Positions 6,102 to 14,532 of a stretch of 42,051 nucleotides of DNA are shown here, in pieces (the first letter of the stretch is position 1; each line of letters starts with the position of its first letter). A program made the position numbers and the translations under genes. Below the pieces are notes generated by a model. The model was not told the DNA's origin. It searched no databases and saw nothing but the letters and a program-made list of their open reading frames with translations. The stretch lies in assembly GCA_017934975.1 (NCBI GenBank), contig JAGBIM010000015.1:1-42051 (forward strand). The letters run 5' to 3'. This DNA comes from Clostridia bacterium (GTDB taxonomy: Bacteria > Bacillota > Clostridia > Oscillospirales > UBA644).

Positions 6102-6968
6102 ATGGAACGGCGTTATCATCTTGATATCCGGGAGGTTCTTCCTCTGAAGGATCTGTCGGTCATTCAGATGGGGCGGTTGCACTGCACTGAGCGTACGGTG
6201 GTCAATCCTCATTTGCATCTGGACTGGTACGAGCTGACCGTGGTCACCGAAGGGGTGGGGACGGTTTATACGGGGGACGTGCCCACGCGGATGACGGCGG
6301 GGGATATTTACGTTTCTTATCCCGGGGACGCCCACGCCATCGTGTCCGACGAAGAAATGCCGTTGAAATATGATTTCTTTGCTTTCCGTCCCACGGAGGA
6401 AGGGTTGATCCGCCGTCTGGAGGAGCTTTCCCTCCGTCGCCACGGAGGAGACGCGCGGGTGATTCGGGACGATCGGATTGCCCACCTGGTTTCCAACGCC
6501 ATTGCGGAGCGTTGCTCTCCCGAGGAGGATTCCCCTGCGGTGATGGAGGCCATCGTTCTGCAGTTGACGGCGTATTTGCTGCGGGATCTGGCGTCTTTGT
6601 CCTCCGAAAAGCTTCCCACCCACGTGGGGGAAGGGGAATATCTCTGTTTTCAGTTGATGAATTATATTGATACTCATCTCTATTCTCTTTCGAATCTGGA
6701 GGAACTGGCTCGGGTGACGGGGTATCATTACAGCCATCTTTCCGCCCTGTTCCGCAAAACCACGGGCGGAACCCTTTCGGACTATTCCCGCACCAAGCGT
6801 CTCGGCGCGGCGCGCCTTCTGTTGCAGGAGGGGCGTCGGGTGGGCGAGGTGGCGGAGTTGTTGGGGTATTCTTCCGCCTACGCCTTCAGCAAGGCCTATC
6901 GGAATCATTTCGGCGTGTCTCCCCGTACGGATCGTCCTTCGGGGGTTGACAGTGCCTGCGATCTGTGA
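6102..6968 (+). CDS. AraC-family transcriptional regulator (cupin sensor type)
   Basis: About 288 residues. The N-terminal half is a cupin-like arabinose-binding domain (LHLDWYELTVVTEG, then MTAGDIYVSYPGDAH); the C-terminal 100 residues form the paired helix-turn-helix of AraC proteins (LEELARVTGYHYSHLSALFR and VAELLGYSSAYAFSKAYRNH). The start at 6102 is chosen because AGGAG lies about 10 bases upstream; an in-frame TTG at 6099 is possible, and the longer frame from TTG 6060 lacks a ribosome site. Divergent orientation from the oxidoreductase pair suggests it controls that operon in response to a sugar. Its 3' end contains the -35 box of the next gene. Confidence 0.93.
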   Translation: MERRYHLDIREVLPLKDLSVIQMGRLHCTERTVVNPHLHLDWYELTVVTEGVGTVYTGDVPTRMTAGDIYVSYPGDAHAIVSDEEMPLKYDFFAFRPTEEGLIRRLEELSLRRHGGDARVIRDDRIAHLVSNAIAERCSPEEDSPAVMEAIVLQLTAYLLRDLASLSSEKLPTHVGEGEYLCFQLMNYIDTHLYSLSNLEELARVTGYHYSHLSALFRKTTGGTLSDYSRTKRLGAARLLLQEGRRVGEVAELLGYSSAYAFSKAYRNHFGVSPRTDRPSGVDSACDL

Positions 6969-6974
6969 TATAAT
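6946..6974 (+). promoter_or_regulatory. Consensus promoter embedded in the end of the AraC gene
   Basis: TTGACA (6946-6951), 17 bases, TATAAT (6969-6974). The -35 box lies in the last codons of the AraC gene and the -10 box begins right after its TGA stop. Confidence 0.88.
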
Positions 6975-7002
6975 GGATATACTATAAAAGAGGTGAAGGA
7001 AT

Positions 7003-7644
7003 ATGCCAAACGAAAATTCTTATAAGATTCAGACGAAGCACAAAAATCTATTTCTGCGCGTGACCAAGGGACATTTCTCCATCGGTCGCAACCACGTGAA
7101 TTATTATATCGACGTTTCCACCCAAAAAACCCGTCTTTCCGAGGCGCGGGCCGTGGCGGAGGAGTTGGTCTCCTTTTACAGCCACACCACCATCGTGGAT
7201 GCGATTTTGTGTCTGGACGGCACGGAGGTCATCGGAACCTGTTTGGCGGAGGAATTGACCAAGGAAGACTTCGCCAACATGAACGCCCATCAGACGATTT
7301 ATATCGTCACGCCCGAATTCAACGCAGGTAGCCAGTTGTTTTTCCGCGACAATATCGTTCCCATGATCCGCGGAAAGAACGTGCTGATTCTTGCCGCTTC
7401 GGTGAGCACGGGAAACACCGCCCGTTCTGCCATAGAGGCCGTGCAGTATTACGGCGGTCGAGTTTCGGGGGTTGCCGCTCTGTTCTCCACGGTCAGCGAA
7501 TGCGGGGGATTCCCCGTTTTCTCCGTGTTCAATCCCAACGATCTGGGGGACTACGCCAGTTATCCCTCCCACGATTGCCCTCTCTGCAAAGCGGGGCAAA
7601 AGATCGAAGCTCTGGTCAACGGCTACGGTTTTTCCAAACTGTAA
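7003..7644 (+). CDS. Phosphoribosyltransferase-family protein (orotate PRTase-like)
   Basis: A 213-residue protein with the type I phosphoribosyltransferase fold. The PRPP-binding motif is VLILAASVSTGNT around residues 126-138, with hydrophobic strand and small residues as expected, although its usual acidic pair (as in DDVxTTG) is replaced by AASVSTG. That loss may weaken PRPP and metal handling. The C-terminal CPLCKAG is typical of a clostridial orotate-PRTase-like paralogue. No other pyrimidine gene is nearby, so a housekeeping pyrE role is doubtful; salvage or regulation is possible. AGGTGAAGG precedes the ATG, and the gene has its own promoter and terminator. Confidence 0.8.
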   Translation: MPNENSYKIQTKHKNLFLRVTKGHFSIGRNHVNYYIDVSTQKTRLSEARAVAEELVSFYSHTTIVDAILCLDGTEVIGTCLAEELTKEDFANMNAHQTIYIVTPEFNAGSQLFFRDNIVPMIRGKNVLILAASVSTGNTARSAIEAVQYYGGRVSGVAALFSTVSECGGFPVFSVFNPNDLGDYASYPSHDCPLCKAGQKIEALVNGYGFSKL

Positions 7645-7658
7645 AAAACGAATCGATC

Positions 7659-7688
7659 CGGATGCCGCGTTGCTGCGGCATCCCTTTT
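7659..7688 (+). terminator. Terminator after the phosphoribosyltransferase gene
   Basis: GGATGCCGC (7660-7668) pairs with GCGGCATCC, followed by CTTTT. Confidence 0.85.
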
Positions 7689-7737
7689 GACTGAAAATGA
7701 GGATTTTTCTTTGAAAAAATGAAAAAGAGGTGCTATT

Positions 7738-9879
7738 ATGCGTTTTGATCAAACGTGGACTGCCGTGGGGAAGGACGGATTTGAGTTTTCCGCATCCGTT
7801 CCCGGAACGATACAGAGTGACTATGCAAAGGCCCGAAATTGGGGCGACATTCAATATGCTGATACCGTTTACCGTTTTGACGAAATCGAGGATTGGGATT
7901 GGACCTATCGGACGAAGTTGGACTTTTCCGCCGAGGTCGGAGAGCAGGTTTTCTTCGTGGCAGAAGGGATCGACTATCGGTTCGATATCCTGCTGAACGG
8001 TGCGGTAATTTATTCTCAGGAAGGGATGTATACCCCCGTCAAACTGGATCTGACCGATCGGGCCAAGGCCGGCGATCTTTTGGAGGTGTATCTCTATCCC
8101 CGTCCCTGGCGGGAAGGTGCTTTGGTGGGGGATCACGCCGCTCGCTCCGCCGCTGACGAAAGCTGTAAGGCGCCCGTGACCTACGGCTGGGACTGGAATC
8201 CGCGGCTCGTGAATCTGGGAATCTGGCAGGATGCTTATATCCTCACCTGTAAGCCGGAGCATATTCACGCCTGTGAGCCCTTTTATACCTTGAACGAGGA
8301 TCGCACCCGTGCTGAGGTTCGCTTTGAAACCGAATGTCAAGGGCTCGTTACCTATACCGTGACCGATCCCGACGGGATGGTGATTTATGAAGGCACGAAA
8401 CCTTCTTTCACAGTGGAAAATCCCCGTCTTTGGTGGTGCAACGGCCAGGGAGAGCCCGCGTTGTATCGCTGGACTGCGAAAAGTGCTTCGGACGAAAAAT
8501 CGGGGAATATCGGGTTCCGCACCGTGAAATTGGTGCGCAATGTCGGCGCCGACAACGTGCACGGCTATCCAAAATCCCGCTATCCCGCTCCCATTACCGT
8601 GGAGCTGAACGGACGGCGGATCTTTGTCAAGGGAAGCAACTTCGTCAATCCCGAGATCTTTTTCGGGGAGATTACCGAAGCCCGCTACGAAGAGCAGATT
8701 CTTTTGGTCAAAGAGGCCAACATGAACCTGCTCCGCGTTTGGGGTGGGGCGGGAGTCTGTAAAAAATCCTTTTACGAGATCTGCGATCGGGAAGGGATTC
8801 TGGTGTGGCAGGAATTTATGCTGGCCTGCAACAACTATATCGGAACTCCTCATTATCTGAGGATTTTGGAACAGGAAGCCACGTCGATTCTCAAGTCTCT
8901 GCGCCGTTATCCCTCCATCGCCTTTTGGTGCGGCGGCAACGAACTGTTCAACGCCTGGTCGGGTATGGACGAGCAGTCCATGGCCTTGCGCCTTCTGAAC
9001 AAGCTTTGCTATGATCTGGATCCTTCCAGACCCTTTATGATGACCGCCCCTCTGGAGGGTATGGCCCACGGAAGCTATACCTTCTTCTCCGAGGGAAAAG
9101 ACGTGTTCCAGCGGTTTAACGCTTGCCGCAACACTGCCTATTCGGAATTCGGCGTTCCTTCCATCTCTCCCGTGGAGAGTCTGAAACGGGTGATTCCCGA
9201 AGAAGAACGGTTCCCCATGCGGGAGACCGACGCCTGGACCGCCCATCACGGCTATCACGCCTGGGTGGGGGATACCTGGCTTTGCAATGAAATTTACGAC
9301 GGCTATTTCGGCAAGCCCGAAAGTCTGGAAGAACGGGTGGAGCAGTCGAACTGGCTGCAAAGCGTGGGCTATCAGGCTATTTTTGAAGAGGCTCGCCGTC
9401 AATGGCCCCATTGTTCCATGGCCCTCAACTGGTGTCTTAACGAGCCTTGGATTACGGCGGGCAACAACAGTCTGATCGCCTATCCCAACCTGCCCAAGCC
9501 CGCTTTTTACGCGGTGAAGAATTCCCTTGCGGGGCAGGTTCCTTCCGCGCGCGTGGAAAAATTCCTTTGGAAAGCAGGGGAGATGTTTGCGGCCGAGGTT
9601 TGGTATCTTAACGACCTGCCCAAAACCGCCGAGGAGGAGCTTACGATTTCCCTGACCGTGAACGGCGAAACGCAAGAACTGCTTCGCTGGTCCACGGGTA
9701 CGGTGGGCGAAAATCAGAACAAGCTGGGCCCCACGGTGCATGTTCAGTTGCCCGACGAGGCCTTGGATCCATCCTTGATCCTCACCGTGACCACCGCATC
9801 GGGAAAGAGCAATTCTTACCGACTTCTCTTCGTCGGCAAAAAGCAAACGGTACGAAAAGCCGCAACCATGAACGTATAA
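7738..9879 (+). CDS. Glycoside hydrolase family 2, beta-mannosidase-like
   Basis: A 713-residue cytoplasmic-type enzyme (no signal peptide) that should release terminal beta-mannose from oligosaccharides. The N-terminal jelly-roll domain has the family's WDWNPRLVNLGIW segment, followed by an immunoglobulin-like domain and a TIM barrel. The acid/base glutamate is E402 in FWCGGNE and the nucleophile is E470 in YSEFGVPS. It is somewhat shorter than typical 820-residue beta-mannosidases, mainly in the C-terminal part. An AGAGGTG ribosome site precedes the ATG. It opens an operon with the MATE and glycerophosphodiesterase genes (gaps 16 and 3 bases). I see no clear promoter in the short gap before it. 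Confidence 0.92.
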   Translation: MRFDQTWTAVGKDGFEFSASVPGTIQSDYAKARNWGDIQYADTVYRFDEIEDWDWTYRTKLDFSAEVGEQVFFVAEGIDYRFDILLNGAVIYSQEGMYTPVKLDLTDRAKAGDLLEVYLYPRPWREGALVGDHAARSAADESCKAPVTYGWDWNPRLVNLGIWQDAYILTCKPEHIHACEPFYTLNEDRTRAEVRFETECQGLVTYTVTDPDGMVIYEGTKPSFTVENPRLWWCNGQGEPALYRWTAKSASDEKSGNIGFRTVKLVRNVGADNVHGYPKSRYPAPITVELNGRRIFVKGSNFVNPEIFFGEITEARYEEQILLVKEANMNLLRVWGGAGVCKKSFYEICDREGILVWQEFMLACNNYIGTPHYLRILEQEATSILKSLRRYPSIAFWCGGNELFNAWSGMDEQSMALRLLNKLCYDLDPSRPFMMTAPLEGMAHGSYTFFSEGKDVFQRFNACRNTAYSEFGVPSISPVESLKRVIPEEERFPMRETDAWTAHHGYHAWVGDTWLCNEIYDGYFGKPESLEERVEQSNWLQSVGYQAIFEEARRQWPHCSMALNWCLNEPWITAGNNSLIAYPNLPKPAFYAVKNSLAGQVPSARVEKFLWKAGEMFAAEVWYLNDLPKTAEEELTISLTVNGETQELLRWSTGTVGENQNKLGPTVHVQLPDEALDPSLILTVTTASGKSNSYRLLFVGKKQTVRKAATMNV

Positions 9880-9895
9880 GAAAAGAGGATCCGTT

Positions 9896-11308
9896 TTGGT
9901 AGAAAAACTCCGTTTTCGGGACTGCCTCGGAGACAAAGCGCTGTATAAAAAAATGCTGAAGATTGCCATTCCCATCTCCTTGCAGTCCATGATCACCGTG
10001 GGCATCAATCTGATGGATACGGTGATGCTCAGCGACCTGGGCAACGAGCTTCTGTCGGAAAATTCTCTGGCGGCGTCCTCTCAGGCAGGCCAGTTTATCA
10101 ATCTGTTTATGATCTTTTGCATGGGCATCGGTATGGGTGCCTCGGTCCTTACCTCCCGCTTCTGGGGGAAAAAGGATCTGTATTCCCTGAAGAAAACCGT
10201 CACCATCATGCTCCGCTTTGCCCTCTGCTTTGCGGCGGTCTTTACGGTGGTTACGGCCATCACGCCGAAAGGAATCATGCATCTTTTTGCAAAGGACGAG
10301 GCTACGGAGATCATTACCCTTGGGGCTGCCTATCTGAAATGGATGGTCCCCACCTTCTTCTGCATGGGACTATCTCTGGTCTGCACCATCGTGTTGCGGA
10401 GCGTAGGGTTGGTGCAGATTCCGTTGATCTGCTCCATTCTCGCCTTTTTCGTCAACGTGTTTTTTAACTGGGTCTTCATCTTTGGCCGTCTGGGAATGCC
10501 CCGCATGGAGATCGAAGGGGCGGCTCTGGGCACGCTGATTGCCCGCGTGTTTGAATTGCTTTTCATCTGCGGCTATTTCTTCTTTATCGACAAACGCATT
10601 CGCTACCGCATCAGGGATCTGTTCCTCAAATGTCGGGATATGGTGGGGGAATATTTCCGCGTCAGCTTCCCCGTGCTGATTTCCGACGGCCTTCTCGCCT
10701 TCGGAAACACGGCGGTTTCCATGGTCATGGGACGAATGGGCGGCGCCTTCGTGGCGGCCAACGCCGTGACCACGGTGGTGCAGCAATTAAGCTCCGTACT
10801 TACGCAAGGTATTTCCAACGCCAGCGGCATTATTACGGGACACACCATGGGAGAAGGGGACTACAAAAAGGCCTACCGCCAAGGGTACACCTTCCTGTTC
10901 ATCAGCGGTATTATGGGGACCCTCGCAGGCCTTGTGATCCTCCTTGTGAAGGACGCCGTTATTTCCTTCTACGGGGTGACTCCCGAGGCGAAGGCCATTG
11001 CCGATCAGCTGATGTACGCGATTGCCATTATCATGGTCTTCCAGACGGTGGGGAATATGCTCACCAAAGGGGTTCTGCGGGCCGGGGGCGATACGAAATT
11101 TCTCATGCTGGGGGATATTCTCTTCCTTTGGGTGGCCTCCATTCCCCTTGGATTTTTGGCGGGTCCCGTTTTGGGATGGTCCTCCTTCTGGATCTATTTC
11201 TTTCTCAAGGTGGATCAGATTCTCAAGACCGTGTGGTGCTATTTCCGTTTGCAAAGCGGAAAATGGATGAAAAAGGTGCGTTCCGCCGGAGCGGAAAAAG
11301 GAGAATAA
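9896..11308 (+). CDS. MATE family efflux transporter
   Basis: A 470-residue integral membrane protein with about twelve hydrophobic segments in two homologous halves. The N-terminal half carries the MATE pattern (IPISLQSMITVGINLMDTVM and later GASVLTSRFWGKKD). MATE proteins export cationic drugs or metabolites using sodium or proton gradients. The start is TTG at 9896, with AAAAGAGGA about 6 bases upstream and no better ATG. It lies between a mannosidase and a phosphodiesterase gene, so it may export a product of this operon, but drug efflux is equally possible. Confidence 0.93.
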   Translation: MVEKLRFRDCLGDKALYKKMLKIAIPISLQSMITVGINLMDTVMLSDLGNELLSENSLAASSQAGQFINLFMIFCMGIGMGASVLTSRFWGKKDLYSLKKTVTIMLRFALCFAAVFTVVTAITPKGIMHLFAKDEATEIITLGAAYLKWMVPTFFCMGLSLVCTIVLRSVGLVQIPLICSILAFFVNVFFNWVFIFGRLGMPRMEIEGAALGTLIARVFELLFICGYFFFIDKRIRYRIRDLFLKCRDMVGEYFRVSFPVLISDGLLAFGNTAVSMVMGRMGGAFVAANAVTTVVQQLSSVLTQGISNASGIITGHTMGEGDYKKAYRQGYTFLFISGIMGTLAGLVILLVKDAVISFYGVTPEAKAIADQLMYAIAIIMVFQTVGNMLTKGVLRAGGDTKFLMLGDILFLWVASIPLGFLAGPVLGWSSFWIYFFLKVDQILKTVWCYFRLQSGKWMKKVRSAGAEKGE

Positions 11309-11311
11309 GAT

Positions 11312-12118
11312 ATGAACTACTGGACGCAAAGTAAAGAAAATATCTGGGTTGCCGCCCATCGGGGTTGGCGCAGCGAATATCCCGAAAACACCATGCCCGC
11401 CTTTCAGGCGGCGCTGGATCTGGGGGTGGATCAGATCGAGACCGACGTCCGCATTACCCGCGACGGAGAACTGGTTTTGATCCACGATGCCACGGTGGAC
11501 CGTACCACCAACGGTACGGGGAAGGTCTGTGATAAGTTGTTTGCGGAACTGCGTGCTCTGGACGCAGGCTCGTATATGGGTGAAAATTTCCGCGGAGCAC
11601 AGATCCCCACTTTTTTGGAGTTGATGGAGTTGGTGAAGGATCATCCTACTGTGACGCTGGATCTGGAGCTGAAGGAATATCCCACGAAGGGGTGGGAGGA
11701 AACCGCTTATTCGGTCTGCGATCGGGTGCTGAGAATCGTGGATGAATACGGCTTTACCGATCGGGTGGTTATCAACACCTTCAGCGGAAAGCTGCACGAA
11801 TACATCAACGGAAAATACGGTGACAAATACCGTCAGCACGTTTATTATCCCACGACGTGTTTGGGGACGCTGACCCGCGATCCCTACGAATATGCCTATT
11901 GCTGCTGTATGTTCAAGGCTTTTTACAGCGATCTGAATATGGCCACGAAAGAGGAATTTGCCCGCATGGAATCCTTCGGGGTTCAGCCTTGGGCGGGAGC
12001 CTGCGTGAAGGACGCCCGCGGAGTGGATCTGGCCATTGAAAACGGGGCAACTTTGATCACCTGCGACAATCCCGACGTGGTGCTGAACCGTTTGCGGGAG
12101 CGGGGGTATCACAAATAA
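11312..12118 (+). CDS. Glycerophosphodiester phosphodiesterase
   Basis: A 268-residue GDPD-family TIM barrel that hydrolyses glycerophosphodiesters to an alcohol and glycerol 3-phosphate. The catalytic HRG is in AAHRGWRSEYPENT near residue 13, the metal-binding ExD is in QIETDVRIT, and the second histidine is in LVLIHDATVDRTTNGTG. No signal peptide, so it is cytoplasmic. It starts 3 bases after the MATE stop with GGAG just upstream, and closes the operon. The substrate may be deacylated phospholipid headgroups. Confidence 0.93.
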   Translation: MNYWTQSKENIWVAAHRGWRSEYPENTMPAFQAALDLGVDQIETDVRITRDGELVLIHDATVDRTTNGTGKVCDKLFAELRALDAGSYMGENFRGAQIPTFLELMELVKDHPTVTLDLELKEYPTKGWEETAYSVCDRVLRIVDEYGFTDRVVINTFSGKLHEYINGKYGDKYRQHVYYPTTCLGTLTRDPYEYAYCCCMFKAFYSDLNMATKEEFARMESFGVQPWAGACVKDARGVDLAIENGATLITCDNPDVVLNRLRERGYHK

Positions 12119-12165
12119 TTTTTTCAAAATGTTGGAATCGGTCTGTTTTTTCGTGCTTTTGGCGG

Positions 12166-12194
12166 TTTTTATCGGGGCGAAACTATGATATAAT
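12166..12194 (+). promoter_or_regulatory. Extended -10 promoter of the kinase-AraC/nucleoside hydrolase operon
   Basis: TATAAT at 12189-12194 is preceded by TGA (12186-12188), an extended -10 element. The -35 region at 17-base spacing is only TTTTTA (12166-12171), so the promoter may depend on an activator. Confidence 0.65.
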
Positions 12195-12214
12195 GTAGGA
12201 AAAGGGGTGGAAAT

Positions 12215-13459
12215 ATGAAAATTCTCAATTTCGGTTCCTGCAATCTGGACTACGTTTATACTCTGGATCACATTGTGGCCCCCGGAGAGACGGAATCCAC
12301 CGATTCCTTTGATTTATTCCCCGGCGGAAAGGGGCTGAACCAGTCCATTGCGGCGGCAAAGGCGGGTGCGAAGGTGTATCACGCCGGTTGCCTCGGTCGG
12401 GACGGAGAACCCTTGCGGGAAATTATGACCCAAGGCGGTGTGGATCTGTCTTACCTGCGGAACGTGGACCTGCCCAACGGTCACGCCGTCATTCAGGTGA
12501 GCCGCAAGGGAGAAAACTCCATTTTCCTGTTCGCAGGCTCCAACAACGCCGTCACCGAAGCGCAGGTGGACGCCGTATTGGAGAACTTTTCCGAGGGAGA
12601 TTTTCTCCTGCTGCAAAACGAGATCAATCTGGTTCCCTACCTTGTCAAAAAAGGCCACGAAAAGGGAATGCAGATCGTTCTGAACCCCTCTCCCTTTAAT
12701 GAAAAAATAGCCGAGATTGATTTTTCCTGCCTGTCCTATCTGATCCTCAACGAGGTGGAGGCCCGAGAAATTTCCGAGGGCTCGGATCCCGACGAATGTC
12801 TGGGGATTCTGGGGAAGCGCTATCCCTCCCTGAAGGTGGTTCTCACGCTGGGGACCCGGGGATGTCGGTATCGGGACGGGAACGAATCGCTGTATCATCC
12901 CGCCTTTCGGGTTTCGGCGGTGGATACCACGGCGGCAGGGGATACCTTCACGGGATATTTCCTGGCGGCCTTAGCGGATGGCCTTTCTCCTTCGGAAGGG
13001 TTGCGTCGCGCATCGGCCGCGTCTGCATTGGCCGTTTCCCGCATGGGCGCAGCCCCCTCCATTCCCTATAAGGAGGAGGTTTTGGCGGCTCTGCCCGATC
13101 TGAAGCCTCTTCGGGAGCATACCGATCCCATGGAGGAGAAGCGGAAGCTGATTCTTGATTACCTGGAGTCCAATCTGAAGGATGCCTCCCTGGAAGGCCT
13201 TGCCGATCGGCTGGGCTATTCACCCGCATATACGGGAAATTACGTAAAAACCTGTTGTTCCCTTCCCTTTTCCAAGCTTCTGCAAAAGGTGCGGTGCTCC
13301 GTTGCGGCCAAACTGCTTGCCGAAACCTCGGAATCCGTGGAGGAGATCATCTATCGCGTGGGATATCAAAACGAAAGCTTTTTCCGTAAGGTTTTTCGGG
13401 AACGCTACGGTGTCACCCCCTTGGCTTATCGGAAAAAAATGAGAGGAGATTTGTCATGA
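12215..13459 (+). CDS. PfkB/ribokinase-family sugar kinase fused to a C-terminal AraC DNA-binding domain
   Basis: A 414-residue fusion in one uninterrupted frame. Residues 1-300 are a full PfkB kinase: substrate motif PGGKGLNQSIAAAKAG near residue 37, a central lid and sheet region, and the C-terminal signature DTTAAGDTF at 237-245 with the catalytic-base aspartate D243. Residues 306-410 are a complete two-helix-turn-helix AraC domain (LEGLADRLGYSPAYTGNYVK and IIYRVGYQNESFFRKVF, then GVTPLAYRKK). PfkB kinases are usually about 300 residues and stand-alone. The stop overlaps the nucleoside hydrolase start (ATGA), so both products are made together. Likely reading: a ribose-type kinase that also binds DNA and senses its own substrate. 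Kinase activity and DNA binding are inferred from intact motifs. Confidence 0.93.
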   Translation: MKILNFGSCNLDYVYTLDHIVAPGETESTDSFDLFPGGKGLNQSIAAAKAGAKVYHAGCLGRDGEPLREIMTQGGVDLSYLRNVDLPNGHAVIQVSRKGENSIFLFAGSNNAVTEAQVDAVLENFSEGDFLLLQNEINLVPYLVKKGHEKGMQIVLNPSPFNEKIAEIDFSCLSYLILNEVEAREISEGSDPDECLGILGKRYPSLKVVLTLGTRGCRYRDGNESLYHPAFRVSAVDTTAAGDTFTGYFLAALADGLSPSEGLRRASAASALAVSRMGAAPSIPYKEEVLAALPDLKPLREHTDPMEEKRKLILDYLESNLKDASLEGLADRLGYSPAYTGNYVKTCCSLPFSKLLQKVRCSVAAKLLAETSESVEEIIYRVGYQNESFFRKVFRERYGVTPLAYRKKMRGDLS

Positions 13460-14379
13460 CCATCGAACAACGAATCCGCAATCTTTCCGTACCCGCAGGT
13501 CCCGTGGACGTGGTGCTGGATACGGACGCCTATAACGAAATCGACGATCAGTTTGCCATTGCGTATCTGCTTCGCTCCAAGGAAAAGCTCAACGTGAAGG
13601 CTATGTACGCCGCCCCCTTCCATAACCGAAACTCGGAAGGACCCGAGGACGGTATGGAAAAAAGCTACGACGAGCTGCAGAAAATTCTGAAGCTTGCAGG
13701 GGAGACCGACGTGCCCACCTTCCGTGGCTCCCGCGGATATCTGCCCGATGAAAAAACGCCTCTCGTTTCGGATGCGGCGGAGGATCTTGCCCGCCGTGCC
13801 GAGGCTTATTCTCCCGAAAATCCCCTGTACGTGGTGGCTATCGGGGCCATTACTAACGTGGCTTCCGCCCTGCTTCTGAACCCCGCCGTCAAGGAAAACA
13901 CCGTTGTGGTTTGGTTGGGGGGACACAGTCTGGAATACGGGGATTGTGCCGAGTTCAATCTCTTTCAGGACGTGGCCGCCGCCCGCGTGGTGATGGGATG
14001 CGGCGTTCCCTTCGTGCAGTTGCCCTGCATGGGCGTGGTCAGCAGCTTTACCATTTCCAAGCCCGAGCTGGATTACTGGTTCCGCGGCAAGAGCGAATTG
14101 GGCACGTATCTTGCGGAAAACACCTGCCGTGCCGCCGAATCCTACGCAAAGGGCCGTCCCTGGACCCGCGTCATTTGGGACGTGACCGCCGTGGCCTGGC
14201 TTCTCAACGAGGAGGACCGCTTCATGAAGAGCCGTCTGATTCCCACGTCTCTGCCTTCTTATGCCAATCGCTACGAGATCGACCCCAATCGGAATTTGAT
14301 GCGGTACGTATATTTTATCAAGCGGGACGCGCTCTGGAAGGACGTGATCGAAAAGATCACCGAAACGAAGCTCCCCTGA
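13456..14379 (+). CDS. Nucleoside hydrolase family protein
   Basis: A 307-residue member of the inosine-uridine-preferring nucleoside hydrolase family, which splits ribonucleosides to base and ribose. The calcium-binding aspartates are seen in DTDAYNEIDDQFA (residues 22-34), a variant of the usual DTDPGxDD. AIGAITNVASAL and FNLFQDVAAARVV match other conserved strands; the late histidine-aspartate motif is replaced by VIWDVTAVAWLL, as in divergent members. It overlaps the kinase-AraC gene by 4 bases, with AGAGGAG inside the preceding gene. Ribose freed here is a natural substrate for the upstream kinase. Confidence 0.9.
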   Translation: MTIEQRIRNLSVPAGPVDVVLDTDAYNEIDDQFAIAYLLRSKEKLNVKAMYAAPFHNRNSEGPEDGMEKSYDELQKILKLAGETDVPTFRGSRGYLPDEKTPLVSDAAEDLARRAEAYSPENPLYVVAIGAITNVASALLLNPAVKENTVVVWLGGHSLEYGDCAEFNLFQDVAAARVVMGCGVPFVQLPCMGVVSSFTISKPELDYWFRGKSELGTYLAENTCRAAESYAKGRPWTRVIWDVTAVAWLLNEEDRFMKSRLIPTSLPSYANRYEIDPNRNLMRYVYFIKRDALWKDVIEKITETKLP

Positions 14380-14396
14380 TCTGTGAATCCATACAA

Positions 14397-14430
14397 GAAC
14401 CGGAAACGAAACGTTTTCGGTTCTTTTTTT
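14397..14430 (+). terminator. Terminator of the kinase-AraC/nucleoside hydrolase operon
   Basis: A 12-base stem (GAACCGGAAACG with CGTTTTCGGTTC, one G-T pair) with an AAA loop is followed by seven T. Confidence 0.9.
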
Positions 14431-14480
14431 CATTGCGGGGCTTTTTTTGTGAATTATTTTGCTAAAATTTGCAAATATGC

Positions 14481-14509
14481 TTGTTTCTTTCATTTTTTTA
14501 TGCTATACT
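14481..14509 (+). promoter_or_regulatory. Extended -10 promoter of the AraC/GH20/lipoprotein operon
   Basis: TTGTTT (14481-14486), 17 bases, then TATACT (14504-14509) preceded by TGC, an extended -10. Confidence 0.65.
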
Positions 14510-14532
14510 GAAACAAAGGAAGGTGAGGTTTT

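Noticed and set aside
7048..10044. Very long open frame (998 codons) on the minus strand across the PRTase, mannosidase and MATE genes
   Set aside because: It is the antisense shadow of well-supported plus-strand genes and crosses several of them and a terminator. The genes seldom use TTA, CTA and TCA codons, which leaves the opposite strand open.
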